DNA from: Rahnella sp. AA | GTDB taxonomy: Bacteria; Pseudomonadota; Gammaproteobacteria; Enterobacterales; Enterobacteriaceae | DNA length: 64,000 bases | Direction: 5' to 3' | Assembly: GCF_002834385.1 (NCBI RefSeq) | Contig: NZ_PITQ01000001.1 | Span: forward strand, 124,001-188,000 | Part shown: positions 19,792-26,891 of the stretch, piece after piece | Position numbering within the stretch: the first letter of the stretch is position 1 | How the letters are laid out: the number at the start of each line of letters is the position of its first letter | Made by a program: the position numbers and the translations under genes | Notes under the pieces: model-generated | Seen by the model: only the letters and a program-made list of their open reading frames with translations | Told to the model about the DNA's origin: nothing | Databases searched by the model: none

Positions 19792-20090
19792 TGTCGATGA
19801 AAAAAGTGAGCTTCGATTTTAATCACATCCCGGATTTACCCGCATTCTACGGCGAGTTTGCCCGTCAGTTTGAACTGACCGACGAATTCGGCGCGAATCT
19901 GGACGCACTCTGGGACGAGGTGACCGGCGCAATAGCGCTACCGGTTGAAATTGATTTCTTAAATCTGAACGCAAGCCGCAAACGGCGCTTTGGTGCGTTG
20001 ATTCTGCTGTTTGAAGAGGCGGAAGAAGAACTGGAAGGCGAGCTGCGGCTGAACCTGCTGGAAAAACCTGCCGCGAAAGCGAAAGGGTAA
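19791..20090 (+). CDS. Barstar-family ribonuclease inhibitor (YhcO-like)
   Basis: A small acidic cytoplasmic protein of the barstar family that should bind and block the barnase-like enzyme encoded immediately upstream. The 99-residue product has the family core (LDALWDEVTGAIALPVEIDF) and the end motif FGALILLFEEAEEELEG seen in E. coli YhcO. E. coli keeps yhcO next to aaeB without a cognate RNase, whereas here the pair is intact. Start codons at 19791 and 19797 are both possible; the first gives TAATG coupling. It ends at a strong bidirectional terminator. Confidence 0.9.
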   Translation: MSMKKVSFDFNHIPDLPAFYGEFARQFELTDEFGANLDALWDEVTGAIALPVEIDFLNLNASRKRRFGALILLFEEAEEELEGELRLNLLEKPAAKAKG

Positions 20091-20095
20091 AAAGA

Positions 20096-20140
20096 AAAAA
20101 CCCGCCATTTCGGTGACTCATAAGGCGGGTTTTTATTTTA
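20096..20140. terminator. Bidirectional terminator between barstar and darP
   Basis: Stem CCCGCC (20101-20106) with GGCGGG (20124-20129), extended by an A run on the left and TTTTTATTTT on the right, so it works on both strands for the convergent genes. Confidence 0.9.
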
Positions 20141-20689
20141 GTCCTGGCCTTCAGCCAGTTCGCGCAGATACTGGAAAATCTGGCGGTAAGATTTTGGCGG
20201 CTTGTTCGTCGCTTTCTCTTTTTGCGCGTTGCGGATCAGCGCGCGAAGTTGCTGACGGTCAGCTTCCGGATAGAGAACTAAAACGGAAGGAATGACATCG
20301 TCGCCTTCTTCGACCAGACGGTCACGCAGCATTTCCAGTTTATGGAACAGCGAAACCTGCTGGTTGTGGCGGTTTTTCAGTTTATCCAGCGCGGTCTGGA
20401 TCGGCTCAACGTCACGGGAACGCAGCATTTTACCGATCAGCTGCATCTGGCGGCGACGGCCTTCTTTCTTGATCTTCTGCGCAAGATTGATGGCAGCGCG
20501 GAGATCTTCATCCAGCGGCAATTTGTCGAGCGAGTTATTACCCAGATCAACCATTTCTGCACCGAGATCTTTCAGCGCCTCGGCGTCACGTTTGATTTCA
20601 CTTTTACTGACCCAGATGATCTCATCATCTTCTTCGTTCGCGTTGTTATCCGGAACGTCGTCGTGCCAGTCGTCAATTTTCTTTGTCAT
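20138..20689 (-). CDS. darP: Ribosome maturation protein DarP (YjgA)
   Basis: DarP binds late 50S ribosomal precursors and promotes formation of the peptidyl-transferase centre. The 183-residue protein has exactly the E. coli length, an acidic N-terminus ([14 protein letters not shown]), and the conserved core [17 protein letters not shown] and [14 protein letters not shown]. It is divergent from pmbA, the same neighbour as in E. coli, so this small block has kept its order. Confidence 0.96.
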   Translation of the reverse strand: MTKKIDDWHDDVPDNNANEEDDEIIWVSKSEIKRDAEALKDLGAEMVDLGNNSLDKLPLDEDLRAAINLAQKIKKEGRRRQMQLIGKMLRSRDVEPIQTALDKLKNRHNQQVSLFHKLEMLRDRLVEEGDDVIPSVLVLYPEADRQQLRALIRNAQKEKATNKPPKSYRQIFQYLRELAEGQD

Positions 20690-20899
20690 GGGCGCTTCCT
20701 CTTAACGAGGTAATCCTGTCAGTTTGATTGTGCTTTATTGCTTCGGCCGCATTATGCCACAGTCCTCTATATTCTGTTGCAACTTCGGTTTAACACTGTC
20801 GGACTGAAAGCGAAATTATGGCGAGTCTCTGTTAGACTCAAAGGTATTCGTTTTCATAAAGCAGTGTAGAACAATCCCTTTTATCTCATAAGCGATGGC

Positions 20900-22246
20900 A
20901 TGCCGATGAACGTAGTCAATCAAGTTGCGCAGCAGCGTAAAACCCTGGAACAGGCCGTATCTCAGGCACTGGAGCTGGCGAAAGCAGGCTCAGACGCCGC
21001 GGAAGTTGCGGTCAGCAAAACCACCGGTATCGGCGTCAGCACGCGTTTTGGCGAAGTTGAGAACGTAGAATTCAACAGCGATGGTGCGCTAGGCATCACT
21101 GTGTATTACCAGAACCGTAAGGGCAGTGCGTCTTCCACCGATTTAAGCCCGGATGCAATTTCCCGCACCGTGCAGGCTGCGCTGGATATCGCCCGTTATA
21201 CGTCACCGGATCCGTTCGCGGGCGTGGCGGATAAGGAAATGCTGGCCTTCGATGCGCCGGATTTGGATCTTTTCCACCCGGAAGAGCTGGATCCGGATCG
21301 CAGTATCGAACTGGCCGCGCGCGCTGAACAGGCCGCGCTGAAAGCCGATAAACGCATCACCAATACCGAAGGCGGCAGTTTCAACAGCCACTACGGCATC
21401 CGCGTTTTCGGCAACAGCCACGGCATGTTGCAGAGCTATTGCTCGACGCGTCACTCCATTTCTGCGTCGGTTATTGCCGAGCATGAAGGCGATATGGAAC
21501 GCGATTACGCCTATTCCATCGCCCGTAAAATGAGCGACCTGAAAGACCCTGAATGGGTTGGCGAAGAGTGCGCACGCCGCACGTTGTCGCGCCTGGCTCC
21601 GCGTAAGTTACCGACCATGCAGGCGCCGGTTCTGTTCGCGTCTGAAGTCGCGACTGGCCTCTTCGGGCATCTTGTCGGCGCGATCAGCGGCGGCAGCATT
21701 TACCGTAAATCGTCATTCCTGCTCGACAGCCTCGGCAAGCAAATTCTGCCGGAATGGCTGACCATTGAAGAGCATCCGCATCTGCTGCAAGGTCTGGCTT
21801 CGACGCCGTTCGACAGCGAAGGTGTGCGCACCGAACGCCGTGACATCGTCAAAGACGGCGTGCTGCAAAACTGGCTGATGACCTGTTATTCCGCGCGTAA
21901 GCTCGGTCTGCAAACCACCGGCCATGCGGGCGGCATCCACAACTGGCGCATTGCCGGTCAGGGTGACGACTTCGCCGGTATGCTGCGTAAGCTCGACAAA
22001 GGTCTGGTTGTTACCGAACTGATGGGACAGGGCGTCAGCGGCGTGACCGGTGACTATTCCCGCGGTGCGGCAGGTTTCTGGGTCGAGAATGGCGAGATCC
22101 AGTATCCGGTGAGCGAAATCACTATCGCCGGTAATCTGAAAGACATGTGGCGCAATATGGTTGCCATCGGCAGCGATATTGAAACCCGCAGCAATATTCA
22201 GTGCGGCTCCGTACTGTTGCCTGCGATGAAAATCGCCGGCGAATAA
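20900..22246 (+). CDS. pmbA: Metalloprotease subunit PmbA (TldE)
   Basis: PmbA/TldE pairs with TldD to form the heteromeric zinc protease needed for microcin B17 maturation; PmbA itself lacks the HExxxH metal site and shapes the substrate channel. The 448-residue protein shows no HExxxH but keeps [31 protein letters not shown] and [18 protein letters not shown]. The start is either 20900 or the ATG at 20906. It is monocistronic, with its own terminator about 14 bases after the stop. Confidence 0.96.
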   Translation: MPMNVVNQVAQQRKTLEQAVSQALELAKAGSDAAEVAVSKTTGIGVSTRFGEVENVEFNSDGALGITVYYQNRKGSASSTDLSPDAISRTVQAALDIARYTSPDPFAGVADKEMLAFDAPDLDLFHPEELDPDRSIELAARAEQAALKADKRITNTEGGSFNSHYGIRVFGNSHGMLQSYCSTRHSISASVIAEHEGDMERDYAYSIARKMSDLKDPEWVGEECARRTLSRLAPRKLPTMQAPVLFASEVATGLFGHLVGAISGGSIYRKSSFLLDSLGKQILPEWLTIEEHPHLLQGLASTPFDSEGVRTERRDIVKDGVLQNWLMTCYSARKLGLQTTGHAGGIHNWRIAGQGDDFAGMLRKLDKGLVVTELMGQGVSGVTGDYSRGAAGFWVENGEIQYPVSEITIAGNLKDMWRNMVAIGSDIETRSNIQCGSVLLPAMKIAGE

Positions 22247-22259
22247 TCCTGACTTAAAG

Positions 22260-22292
22260 GCAGCGATCGCCCGATCGCTGCTTCCTTCTTTA
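22260..22292 (+). terminator. Terminator after pmbA
   Basis: GCAGCGAT-CGCCCG-ATCGCTGC (22260-22281) followed by a pyrimidine-rich tail TTCCTTCTTTACTACC. The stem is strong and the T tract interrupted. Confidence 0.7.
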
Positions 22293-22408
22293 CTACCTTT
22301 CTTTACAAAAAATTCATCCCGTTTTCCTCTCTCTCAGCCTATTTTTATAAAGCCTTACAAGCAATGTCGTTTTAACTAACAAATAAATAACAATAGAGAG
22401 AAAAGAAT

Positions 22409-22795
22409 ATGCGCAAACAACTGATGGCGTTGGCGGTAATAGCCCTGTTAGGAAGCAGTACGGCGGTTCTGGCCGCAGATTTAGAAACGGACATGGACAC
22501 GATTGCCGATAACTACAGCAAAGTGCTGAAGACCAGCGATCAGGCAGAACTGACGACCAGCCTGGCGAACATGAAAGCGGCAGCGGAAGACGCGAAAAAA
22601 GCCACACCGCCGAAGCTGAAAGGCAAAGCGCCGGACAGCCCTGAGATTCAGGATTACCACAAGGGGCTGGATACGCTGATTGGGCAGATTGATTCGGCAT
22701 CAGCGTTGGCGAAAGCCGGCAAGGTAGATGAAGCGAAGAAAGAAGCCGAAGGGTTCAAGGCTACGCGTAATGAGAACCACAAGAAGTTTAAATAA
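22409..22795 (+). CDS. cybC: Soluble periplasmic cytochrome b562
   Basis: CybC is a four-helix-bundle periplasmic haem protein whose physiological electron partner is unknown. The 128-residue precursor has a signal peptide ending ...AVLA at residue 22. In mature numbering the haem ligands are both present: Met7 (residue 29, in ADLETDM) and His102 (residue 124, in ENHKKFK). The PPKL and SPEIQDYHKGLDTLIGQID stretches match the family. Position just after pmbA is the same as in E. coli. Confidence 0.95.
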   Translation: MRKQLMALAVIALLGSSTAVLAADLETDMDTIADNYSKVLKTSDQAELTTSLANMKAAAEDAKKATPPKLKGKAPDSPEIQDYHKGLDTLIGQIDSASALAKAGKVDEAKKEAEGFKATRNENHKKFK

Positions 22796-22802
22796 GCAGA
22801 TG

Positions 22803-22824
22803 GCCGCTGCTTGAGGCGGCTTTT
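22803..22824 (+). terminator. Terminator after cybC
   Basis: GCCGC (22803-22807) pairs with GCGGC (22816-22820) across an 8-base loop, followed by TTTT, seven bases after the cybC stop. Confidence 0.7.
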
Positions 22825-22894
22825 CATGCTGATAGCAGCGTAAGTTTCGGTTTCTCAATAACGGTTATCACATGGCCTTTCGCGCCGAAACCGA

Positions 22895-22923
22895 GCAGAG
22901 AGGAAAGTGCTTTTCCTCTCTGC
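22895..22923. repeat. Perfect 12-bp hairpin in the cybC-rnk gap
   Basis: GCAGAGAGGAAA at 22895-22906 pairs perfectly with 22912-22923 around a 5-base loop. No T run follows, so it is not an obvious terminator. It stands just outside the left arm of the large inverted repeat. Confidence 0.7.
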
Positions 22924-22941
22924 ACTCTCCTCGCTTTTTTT

Positions 22942-23308
22942 ACTGCGCGCTACCGCTGGCTGGCTATGTTTCAGTTGCCATAATTATTGCCGCGAAATCT
23001 TGCCGCTGCGCGGTTCCCTTACTCGGTTTCGAGCCATGGGTCTCGAAACTCTCGCTCGGCAAACTTTCTGAAAGCGGCTAGAGGCTTTTATAAAAGACAA
23101 AGTCATAGTGATTCTTAGATCAAAATTAGTGAGGTTGTGAATTAGAAAGTATCTGGCCGCTTTCAAAACGACGTCGAATGAGTGGTGAGAAACGGCGCGG
23201 GTCATTTTCGCGTTGGTTCGAACCCGAAGTGAGAGAACCGCGCAGCGGCGGCGTTTGCGGCACTAGCCGTAGTTGCTGAAACATAGTTAGCGAGCGACAG
23301 CGCGCAGT
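22942..23308. repeat. Long imperfect inverted repeat (about 140-bp arms)
   Basis: Four blocks on the left reappear inverted on the right in mirror order and spacing. ACTGCGCGCT is at 22942 and, inverted, ends at 23308. CTATGTTTCAG is at 22964 and 23276-23286. GCCGCTGCGCGGTTC is at 23002 and 23235-23249. GAAAGCGGC is at 23070 and 23156-23164. The first two gaps match within one base; the third differs by about 17. The arms enclose a 77-base AT-rich centre. There is no coding frame of note. It could be two inverted copies of an intergenic repeat or a non-autonomous mobile element. A separate 10-bp perfect hairpin (TAAGAGGCGC, 23327-23354) follows it. Confidence 0.75.
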
Positions 23309-23351
23309 GAAAGAGCCGGAGATTTTTAAGAGGCGCGGCGATAGGCGCCTC

Positions 23352-23450
23352 TTAAAGCCAGTGTGGGTGGCAACCCACGACCTTGACCTTAAAGCCAGTT
23401 TGGGTGGCAGCCCAAGGTTTTGACCTGGGTGGTAACTCAAGGTTGACAGT
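23352..23450. repeat. Tandem 37-bp hairpin repeats
   Basis: Two full 37-base units (23352-23388 and 23389-23425) share TTAAAGCCAGT-TGGGTGGCA-CCCA-TTGACC, and a shortened third begins at 23426. Each unit can fold on itself: GTGGG/CCCAC in the first, TTGGG/CCCAA in the second, TGGGT/ACTCA in the third. The changes between units are compensatory, which points to selection for the hairpin. They end just before the rnk stop codon. Confidence 0.75.
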
Positions 23451-23480
23451 AAAAGCCGCCATTGCAGCGGCCTCTGCAAA

Positions 23481-23891
23481 TTAACGCCGTAATTCCCCTG
23501 CCGCCTCCGGCTGATACAACAACTCCAGTACCTCGATCCGGCTGTCTTCTCCGTTCGGCATCTTCCATGTGATACTTCCACCCACGCGCAAGCCCAGCAA
23601 CGCTGCACCAAGCGGCGCCATCACGGAAAGCTGTTCGTTGCTGTCTTTCAGCGCCGCAGGATAGACCAGCGTACGGATGTGCTCTTCGCCTTCTTTACCT
23701 TCCGTAAAGCGAACCTTGCTGTTCATCGTTACCACGTCGGTCGGGATCTGCTCGGGCGGCAAAATCTCTGCGCGATCTAACTCTTCATTCAGTGCATCGG
23801 CCACCGGGCTGCTGGCAAAAGCCGGTTGCGCCAGCAGTGTATCTAGGCGTTCTGCGTCAAGTTCGCTGATGATCAGTGTCGGTTTACTCAT
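23481..23891 (-). CDS. rnk: Regulator of nucleoside diphosphate kinase Rnk
   Basis: Rnk is a GreA/GreB-fold protein that binds RNA polymerase through its C-terminal FKBP-like domain and influences nucleoside diphosphate kinase levels. The ATG at 23891 gives 136 residues, the E. coli length, beginning [17 protein letters not shown]. Conserved stretches are [27 protein letters not shown] and [13 protein letters not shown]. The frame stays open further upstream, but that part runs through a terminator hairpin and is leader rather than protein. Confidence 0.95.
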   Translation of the reverse strand: MSKPTLIISELDAERLDTLLAQPAFASSPVADALNEELDRAEILPPEQIPTDVVTMNSKVRFTEGKEGEEHIRTLVYPAALKDSNEQLSVMAPLGAALLGLRVGGSITWKMPNGEDSRIEVLELLYQPEAAGELRR

Positions 23892-23949
23892 AACATTCTC
23901 CATGGTTCCTTTTGCATCACCCGCTTCATGCGTGTGGGGTGCCGGTCGG

Positions 23950-23986
23950 CAAAAAACAACACCCCCGCGGGTGAGCGCGGGGGTGT
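23950..23986 (-). terminator. Intrinsic terminator in the rnk leader (possible attenuator)
   Basis: ACACCCCCGCG (23959-23969) pairs perfectly over 11 bases with 23976-23986 around a 6-base loop. Read on the minus strand the stem is followed by TGTTTTTTGCC. It lies 59-95 bases upstream of the rnk start and in the same direction, so it would stop transcription before rnk unless bypassed. This is the geometry of an attenuator. Confidence 0.7.
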
Positions 23987-24290
23987 CAGTGTTCTGCATG
24001 TGTTCTTTGATACTAGGCACTCTTTAAGCGAAATGAAAGCGTTGTGAGGGAATTAATCCGCATTGCGAAAAATCCGATTACCAGTGAAATACGCTGCTAC
24101 AGGCGGTAATACTCAGTGATATGACGACTTAACTTTTTGTTTTGCGAATTAGATCTGCTCAGCTCACCGTATTTCCACTTCGAACTGGAAAAAGACCCTC
24201 TACACAGGAACTCTCTCCAGGGTTAGGGTAAAGACAGACGAAATCAACGGCTGAAAATAGAAAGTCAGGCAAGGAGAGAGGTAACCGCGA
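23987..24290. other. Divergent control region between rnk and the PRD operon
   Basis: About 300 bases with the presumed promoters of rnk (leftward) and of the accessory operon (rightward). No clear sigma-70 pair stands out. GGCAC-N5-AAGC at 24016-24029 has the spacing of a sigma-54 site but the wrong -12 bases. AAGGAGAGAGG at 24271-24281 is the ribosome-binding region for the first operon gene. Confidence 0.4.
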
Positions 24291-24641
24291 GTGAATAACG
24301 GAACCGCATCTGTGAAAAGTATCGGGCAGGCAGAATTGGAAGATGCTCCGGCGATAACAGAGAAAGTATTAAAAGATATTCAGGCGATGCAAAGTGCGAA
24401 GAATATCTACACCACAGATGTTCAGTTGCAGATGTTAACGTCACACGTTAAAGCCATGGTATTACGCTCAATCACTGGCGAACCATTGCCTGAAGTCGAA
24501 AAAGATTTATTTGACGAAATTTCTGATGAGTCCATGCAAATGGCAGAAGAAGTGGTCAGCTGGTTCGGAAATTTACCGATTGAGGAAGCCTATTTACTCT
24601 CGGTGCATTTCGAAGTCGCGAGAGACAACGAACCGAAATAA
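24291..24641 (+). CDS. Stand-alone PRD domain protein, first gene of accessory operon
   Basis: A 116-residue cytoplasmic protein that is essentially one PTS regulation domain (PRD), the module phosphorylated on histidine by PTS proteins in antiterminators and activators. Two histidines sit where PRDs carry them: H52 (LTSHVKAMVLR) and H106 (LLSVHFEVA), 54 residues apart. It has no DNA- or RNA-binding part. From memory it belongs to the EF_0829/AHA_3910 family, found only with the genes that follow; E. coli YhfY is a comparable small PRD protein. The start is GTG. It probably senses PTS state for the neighbouring transporter or regulator; that role is inference. Confidence 0.85.
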   Translation: MNNGTASVKSIGQAELEDAPAITEKVLKDIQAMQSAKNIYTTDVQLQMLTSHVKAMVLRSITGEPLPEVEKDLFDEISDESMQMAEEVVSWFGNLPIEEAYLLSVHFEVARDNEPK

Positions 24642-24687
24642 CCCTGATATTTGTTTTAACGAATTAACCAAACTGGAGATGTCAATT

Positions 24688-25053
24688 ATGGGACAAGTAT
24701 TAGTTGTGATCGGCGACCGTTTAGGTAAAGGCCAGAAAGTGGCAGCAGGCGTGGAAGCGGCTGGCGGAAGAGCCATTGTTGTCCCTGGTATGGCAGCAGA
24801 TATGAAACTTGGCGACGTGATGAAAGCAGAAGGCGCGACCTTCGGTATTTCCTTCTGCGGCAGCGGCGGCGCCGGTGCGATTACCGCACAAAACAAATAC
24901 GGATATAAAGCCAGGTACGGAATGCGTTCAGTGGATGAAGGTGTAACGGCAATTAACGAAGGCTGTCTGGTATTAGGGTTCGGATTTATGGATAAAGAAG
25001 AACTGGGTCAGCGTCTGGTTGAAGCTTATAACAAGAAGCATGGTCAGGCGTGA
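24688..25053 (+). CDS. Glycine-rich SFCGS-family protein
   Basis: A 121-residue soluble protein named after its motif SFCGSGGAGA (C57, then G58-G63). It starts with an alternating beta-strand segment (GQVLVVIGDRLGKG), suggesting a small Rossmann-like or EIIB-like fold. A cysteine at the start of a glycine-rich loop after a beta strand is also how PTS EIIB domains place their phospho-cysteine; that comparison is my inference. E. coli YhfU has a similar CNTGAGAA motif. I use the ATG at 24688 (TGGAG nine bases upstream) rather than 24679, which abuts the ribosome-binding site. The next gene overlaps by one base. Function unknown. Confidence 0.85.
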   Translation: MGQVLVVIGDRLGKGQKVAAGVEAAGGRAIVVPGMAADMKLGDVMKAEGATFGISFCGSGGAGAITAQNKYGYKARYGMRSVDEGVTAINEGCLVLGFGFMDKEELGQRLVEAYNKKHGQA

Positions 25054-25352
25054 TGAAGCAACAATTAACTACAACAGTTCGGGTTGAAGGAAAGGGCGAA
25101 AATAAGGCTGCCGCCTTTTCTTCCGCACTGAGTCAGGTTCAGAGGACGGTTCTCAAATCTTCGGCCAATAATGTCTTACTGCGCATCGAACCGCAGGACG
25201 TCAAGGTTATTACGGCCGAGGAATCAGTAAAAAGAGAAAAGTTTCTGTTCTTTTTTCTGGCCAGGGAAAGAAAGAGTTATTACGTGGCGTTAGACATTAC
25301 CGTCAACCTGACTGTTATTAATACGGAACAGGTAGTTTTTGTCACGAAATAA
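25053..25352 (+). CDS. DUF4312 family protein
   Basis: A 99-residue protein of unknown function, likely soluble or membrane-associated, with a basic middle (KREKFLFFFLARERKSYYVAL) and beta-rich ends. The ATG at 25053 overlaps the previous stop as TGATG, so translation is coupled. As I recall the family is DUF4312 (EF_0831/AHA_3912) and occurs only in this gene set. Its small size, charge and place directly before two membrane proteins suggest an accessory subunit of the membrane complex; this is inference. Confidence 0.82.
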   Translation: MKQQLTTTVRVEGKGENKAAAFSSALSQVQRTVLKSSANNVLLRIEPQDVKVITAEESVKREKFLFFFLARERKSYYVALDITVNLTVINTEQVVFVTK

Positions 25353-25384
25353 AAACGTTAGCTATAAATGACAAGGATATACTG

Positions 25385-26161
25385 ATGTTTTTAATTATTT
25401 TATTTAAGTCGCTTATTATCGGCGGACTGGTTGGCGTGGGGGTAGGTGCAGGTGCTGCACGTATGTTCCACGCGCCTACCGTGCAAGGGATGGGGGCTTT
25501 TCGTACTCTTGGGGAATTAAATTCCTGTGAAGGCGATCCGGCTTCGCATTTCTCATTTGGTCTGGGCTTCTTCTTTAACGCCTGGGCTTCTTCCGTTGCG
25601 GCGGGGTCTTTCACACAGGACGTCGACCACCGCATCATCCCTCACTGGGCGACCGCTGCCCTGATGTTCAAAAACCGCAATGTGGCTGAAACCATGCACG
25701 ACCCGCGCAAGATGGCGATTGCGGGCGGCATCATCGGCATGATTGTGGTGGCTTTCCTGAATACCACCGCGTCTGCGGTTCCTGCGGCTTTACAGGTGAC
25801 GGCGATTAAAGTGCTGGTGCCTGCGGCCAACCTGCTGGTGAACACCGTGATGCCCGTAATTTTCTGGCTGGCGGCAATCGATGCAGGACGTCGTTCCGGT
25901 TTCTGGGCCACCATTTTCGGCGGTCTGGCGCAGATGATTATGGGTAACGCCGTGCCAGGTCTGGTGCTGGGTATTCTGATCGGGAAAGGCGTTGAAGAAA
26001 GCGGCTGGAACCGCGTCACCAAAGTGATGATGGCGGCGATTATCGCGCTGTTCGCACTCAGCGGCTTCTTCCGCGGTTTCGACGTCAAACTGTTGCAGTC
26101 TTTCATGCTGGATGTTCCCGCGTGGCTGAACGGCATTCACAACTCACTCAGCGGCAAGTAA
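25385..26161 (+). CDS. DUF4311 family membrane protein (putative transporter subunit)
   Basis: A 258-residue polytopic inner-membrane protein with about five to six hydrophobic segments. The first is glycine-rich (SLIIGGLVGVGVGAGAARMF); later ones lie near residues 113-135, 138-165, 173-200 and 215-235. A conserved-looking polar loop between the first two holds GELNSCEGDPASHFSFG and VDHRIIPHW, rich in Cys, His, Asp and Glu, a possible substrate or metal site. It is not a recognisable PTS EIIC, MFS, ABC or APC protein. I recall it as DUF4311 (EF_0832/AHA_3913). With the DUF4310 gene next door it probably forms the uptake channel of the system. Confidence 0.85.
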   Translation: MFLIILFKSLIIGGLVGVGVGAGAARMFHAPTVQGMGAFRTLGELNSCEGDPASHFSFGLGFFFNAWASSVAAGSFTQDVDHRIIPHWATAALMFKNRNVAETMHDPRKMAIAGGIIGMIVVAFLNTTASAVPAALQVTAIKVLVPAANLLVNTVMPVIFWLAAIDAGRRSGFWATIFGGLAQMIMGNAVPGLVLGILIGKGVEESGWNRVTKVMMAAIIALFALSGFFRGFDVKLLQSFMLDVPAWLNGIHNSLSGK

Positions 26162-26173
26162 GGGAGCATGACA

Positions 26174-26821
26174 ATGGAAGAACAAGCCAAACGTGGTTTC
26201 TGGTACGCCGAGTGGTCGTTCCCGATCTTCGTCGGTCTGCTGTCCTCTGGCGTTTTCGCCGGGACGCACATGTATTACCTGTACGGCATTGGTGCTTTTA
26301 ACGAAGTGGCGTTTGTTTCGATGCTGCGTTCAGGCATGGATACCGGCGTGTATGGCGCGGTTGCGGCCTTCGGTGCCAGTTTCCTGTTTGCCCGCATTAT
26401 CGAAGGTTCGCTGGTCGGTATTCTGGATATCGGCGGCGCGATCCAGACCGGTATTGGTCTGGGCGTTCCGGCACTGTTGCTCGGCGCGGGGATTATCTTC
26501 CCGGTGGCGAACTTTGCCGCCTCACTGGTGACCGGCCTGATCCTCGGTTTAGCCGTGGGTTACATCATCATTCTGGCGCGTAAATTCACCATCAATCAGA
26601 GCAACTCCACCTACGGTGCTGACGTGATGATGGGTGCGGGTAACGCCTCCGGCCGTTTCCTCGGGCCGTTGATTATTCTCTCCGCGATGGCCGCGTCGAT
26701 TCCAATCGGCCTGGGTTCACTGCTTGGCGCGCTGGGCTTCTACCTGTGGCAGAAACCGATCACCGGCGGTGCCATTCTCGGTGCGATGGTGCTGGGCGCT
26801 ATCTTCCCGGTATCACTGTAA
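26174..26821 (+). CDS. DUF4310 family membrane protein (putative transporter subunit)
   Basis: A 215-residue inner-membrane protein with about six hydrophobic segments (near 13-35, 43-70, 78-103, 105-130, 160-185 and 190-213). It is glycine-rich within the helices (GVPALLLGAGIIFPVANF), as in transporters. AGNASGRFLGPL is a polar re-entrant-looking stretch. GGGAG at 26161-26166 fits the ATG at 26174; the ATG at 26168 would be only one base away from it. As I recall this is DUF4310 (EF_0833/AHA_3914), always paired with DUF4311. The two together are about the size of E. coli YhfT, an uncharacterised putative transporter; a common origin is speculation. Confidence 0.85.
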   Translation: MEEQAKRGFWYAEWSFPIFVGLLSSGVFAGTHMYYLYGIGAFNEVAFVSMLRSGMDTGVYGAVAAFGASFLFARIIEGSLVGILDIGGAIQTGIGLGVPALLLGAGIIFPVANFAASLVTGLILGLAVGYIIILARKFTINQSNSTYGADVMMGAGNASGRFLGPLIILSAMAASIPIGLGSLLGALGFYLWQKPITGGAILGAMVLGAIFPVSL

Positions 26822-26891
26822 GTACTTCAATAAGAAAGCAGTAATCAGGCGTCAGGATTTCTCTGGCGCCTGAGATTATGGAGAACGTCGT

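Noticed and set aside
23205-23225. GGTTCGAACC resembling a tRNA T-arm
   Set aside because: No acceptor, D or anticodon stems can be drawn around it; it is part of the large inverted repeat.
23330-23460. Short direct repeats considered as a CRISPR array
   Set aside because: The units are contiguous with no variable spacers, only two and a half copies, and no cas genes are nearby.
24016-24029. Sigma-54-like GGCAC-N5-AAGC upstream of the PRD operon
   Set aside because: The -24 half fits but the -12 half lacks TTGC, and the operon's regulator has no AAA+ domain needed to activate sigma-54.
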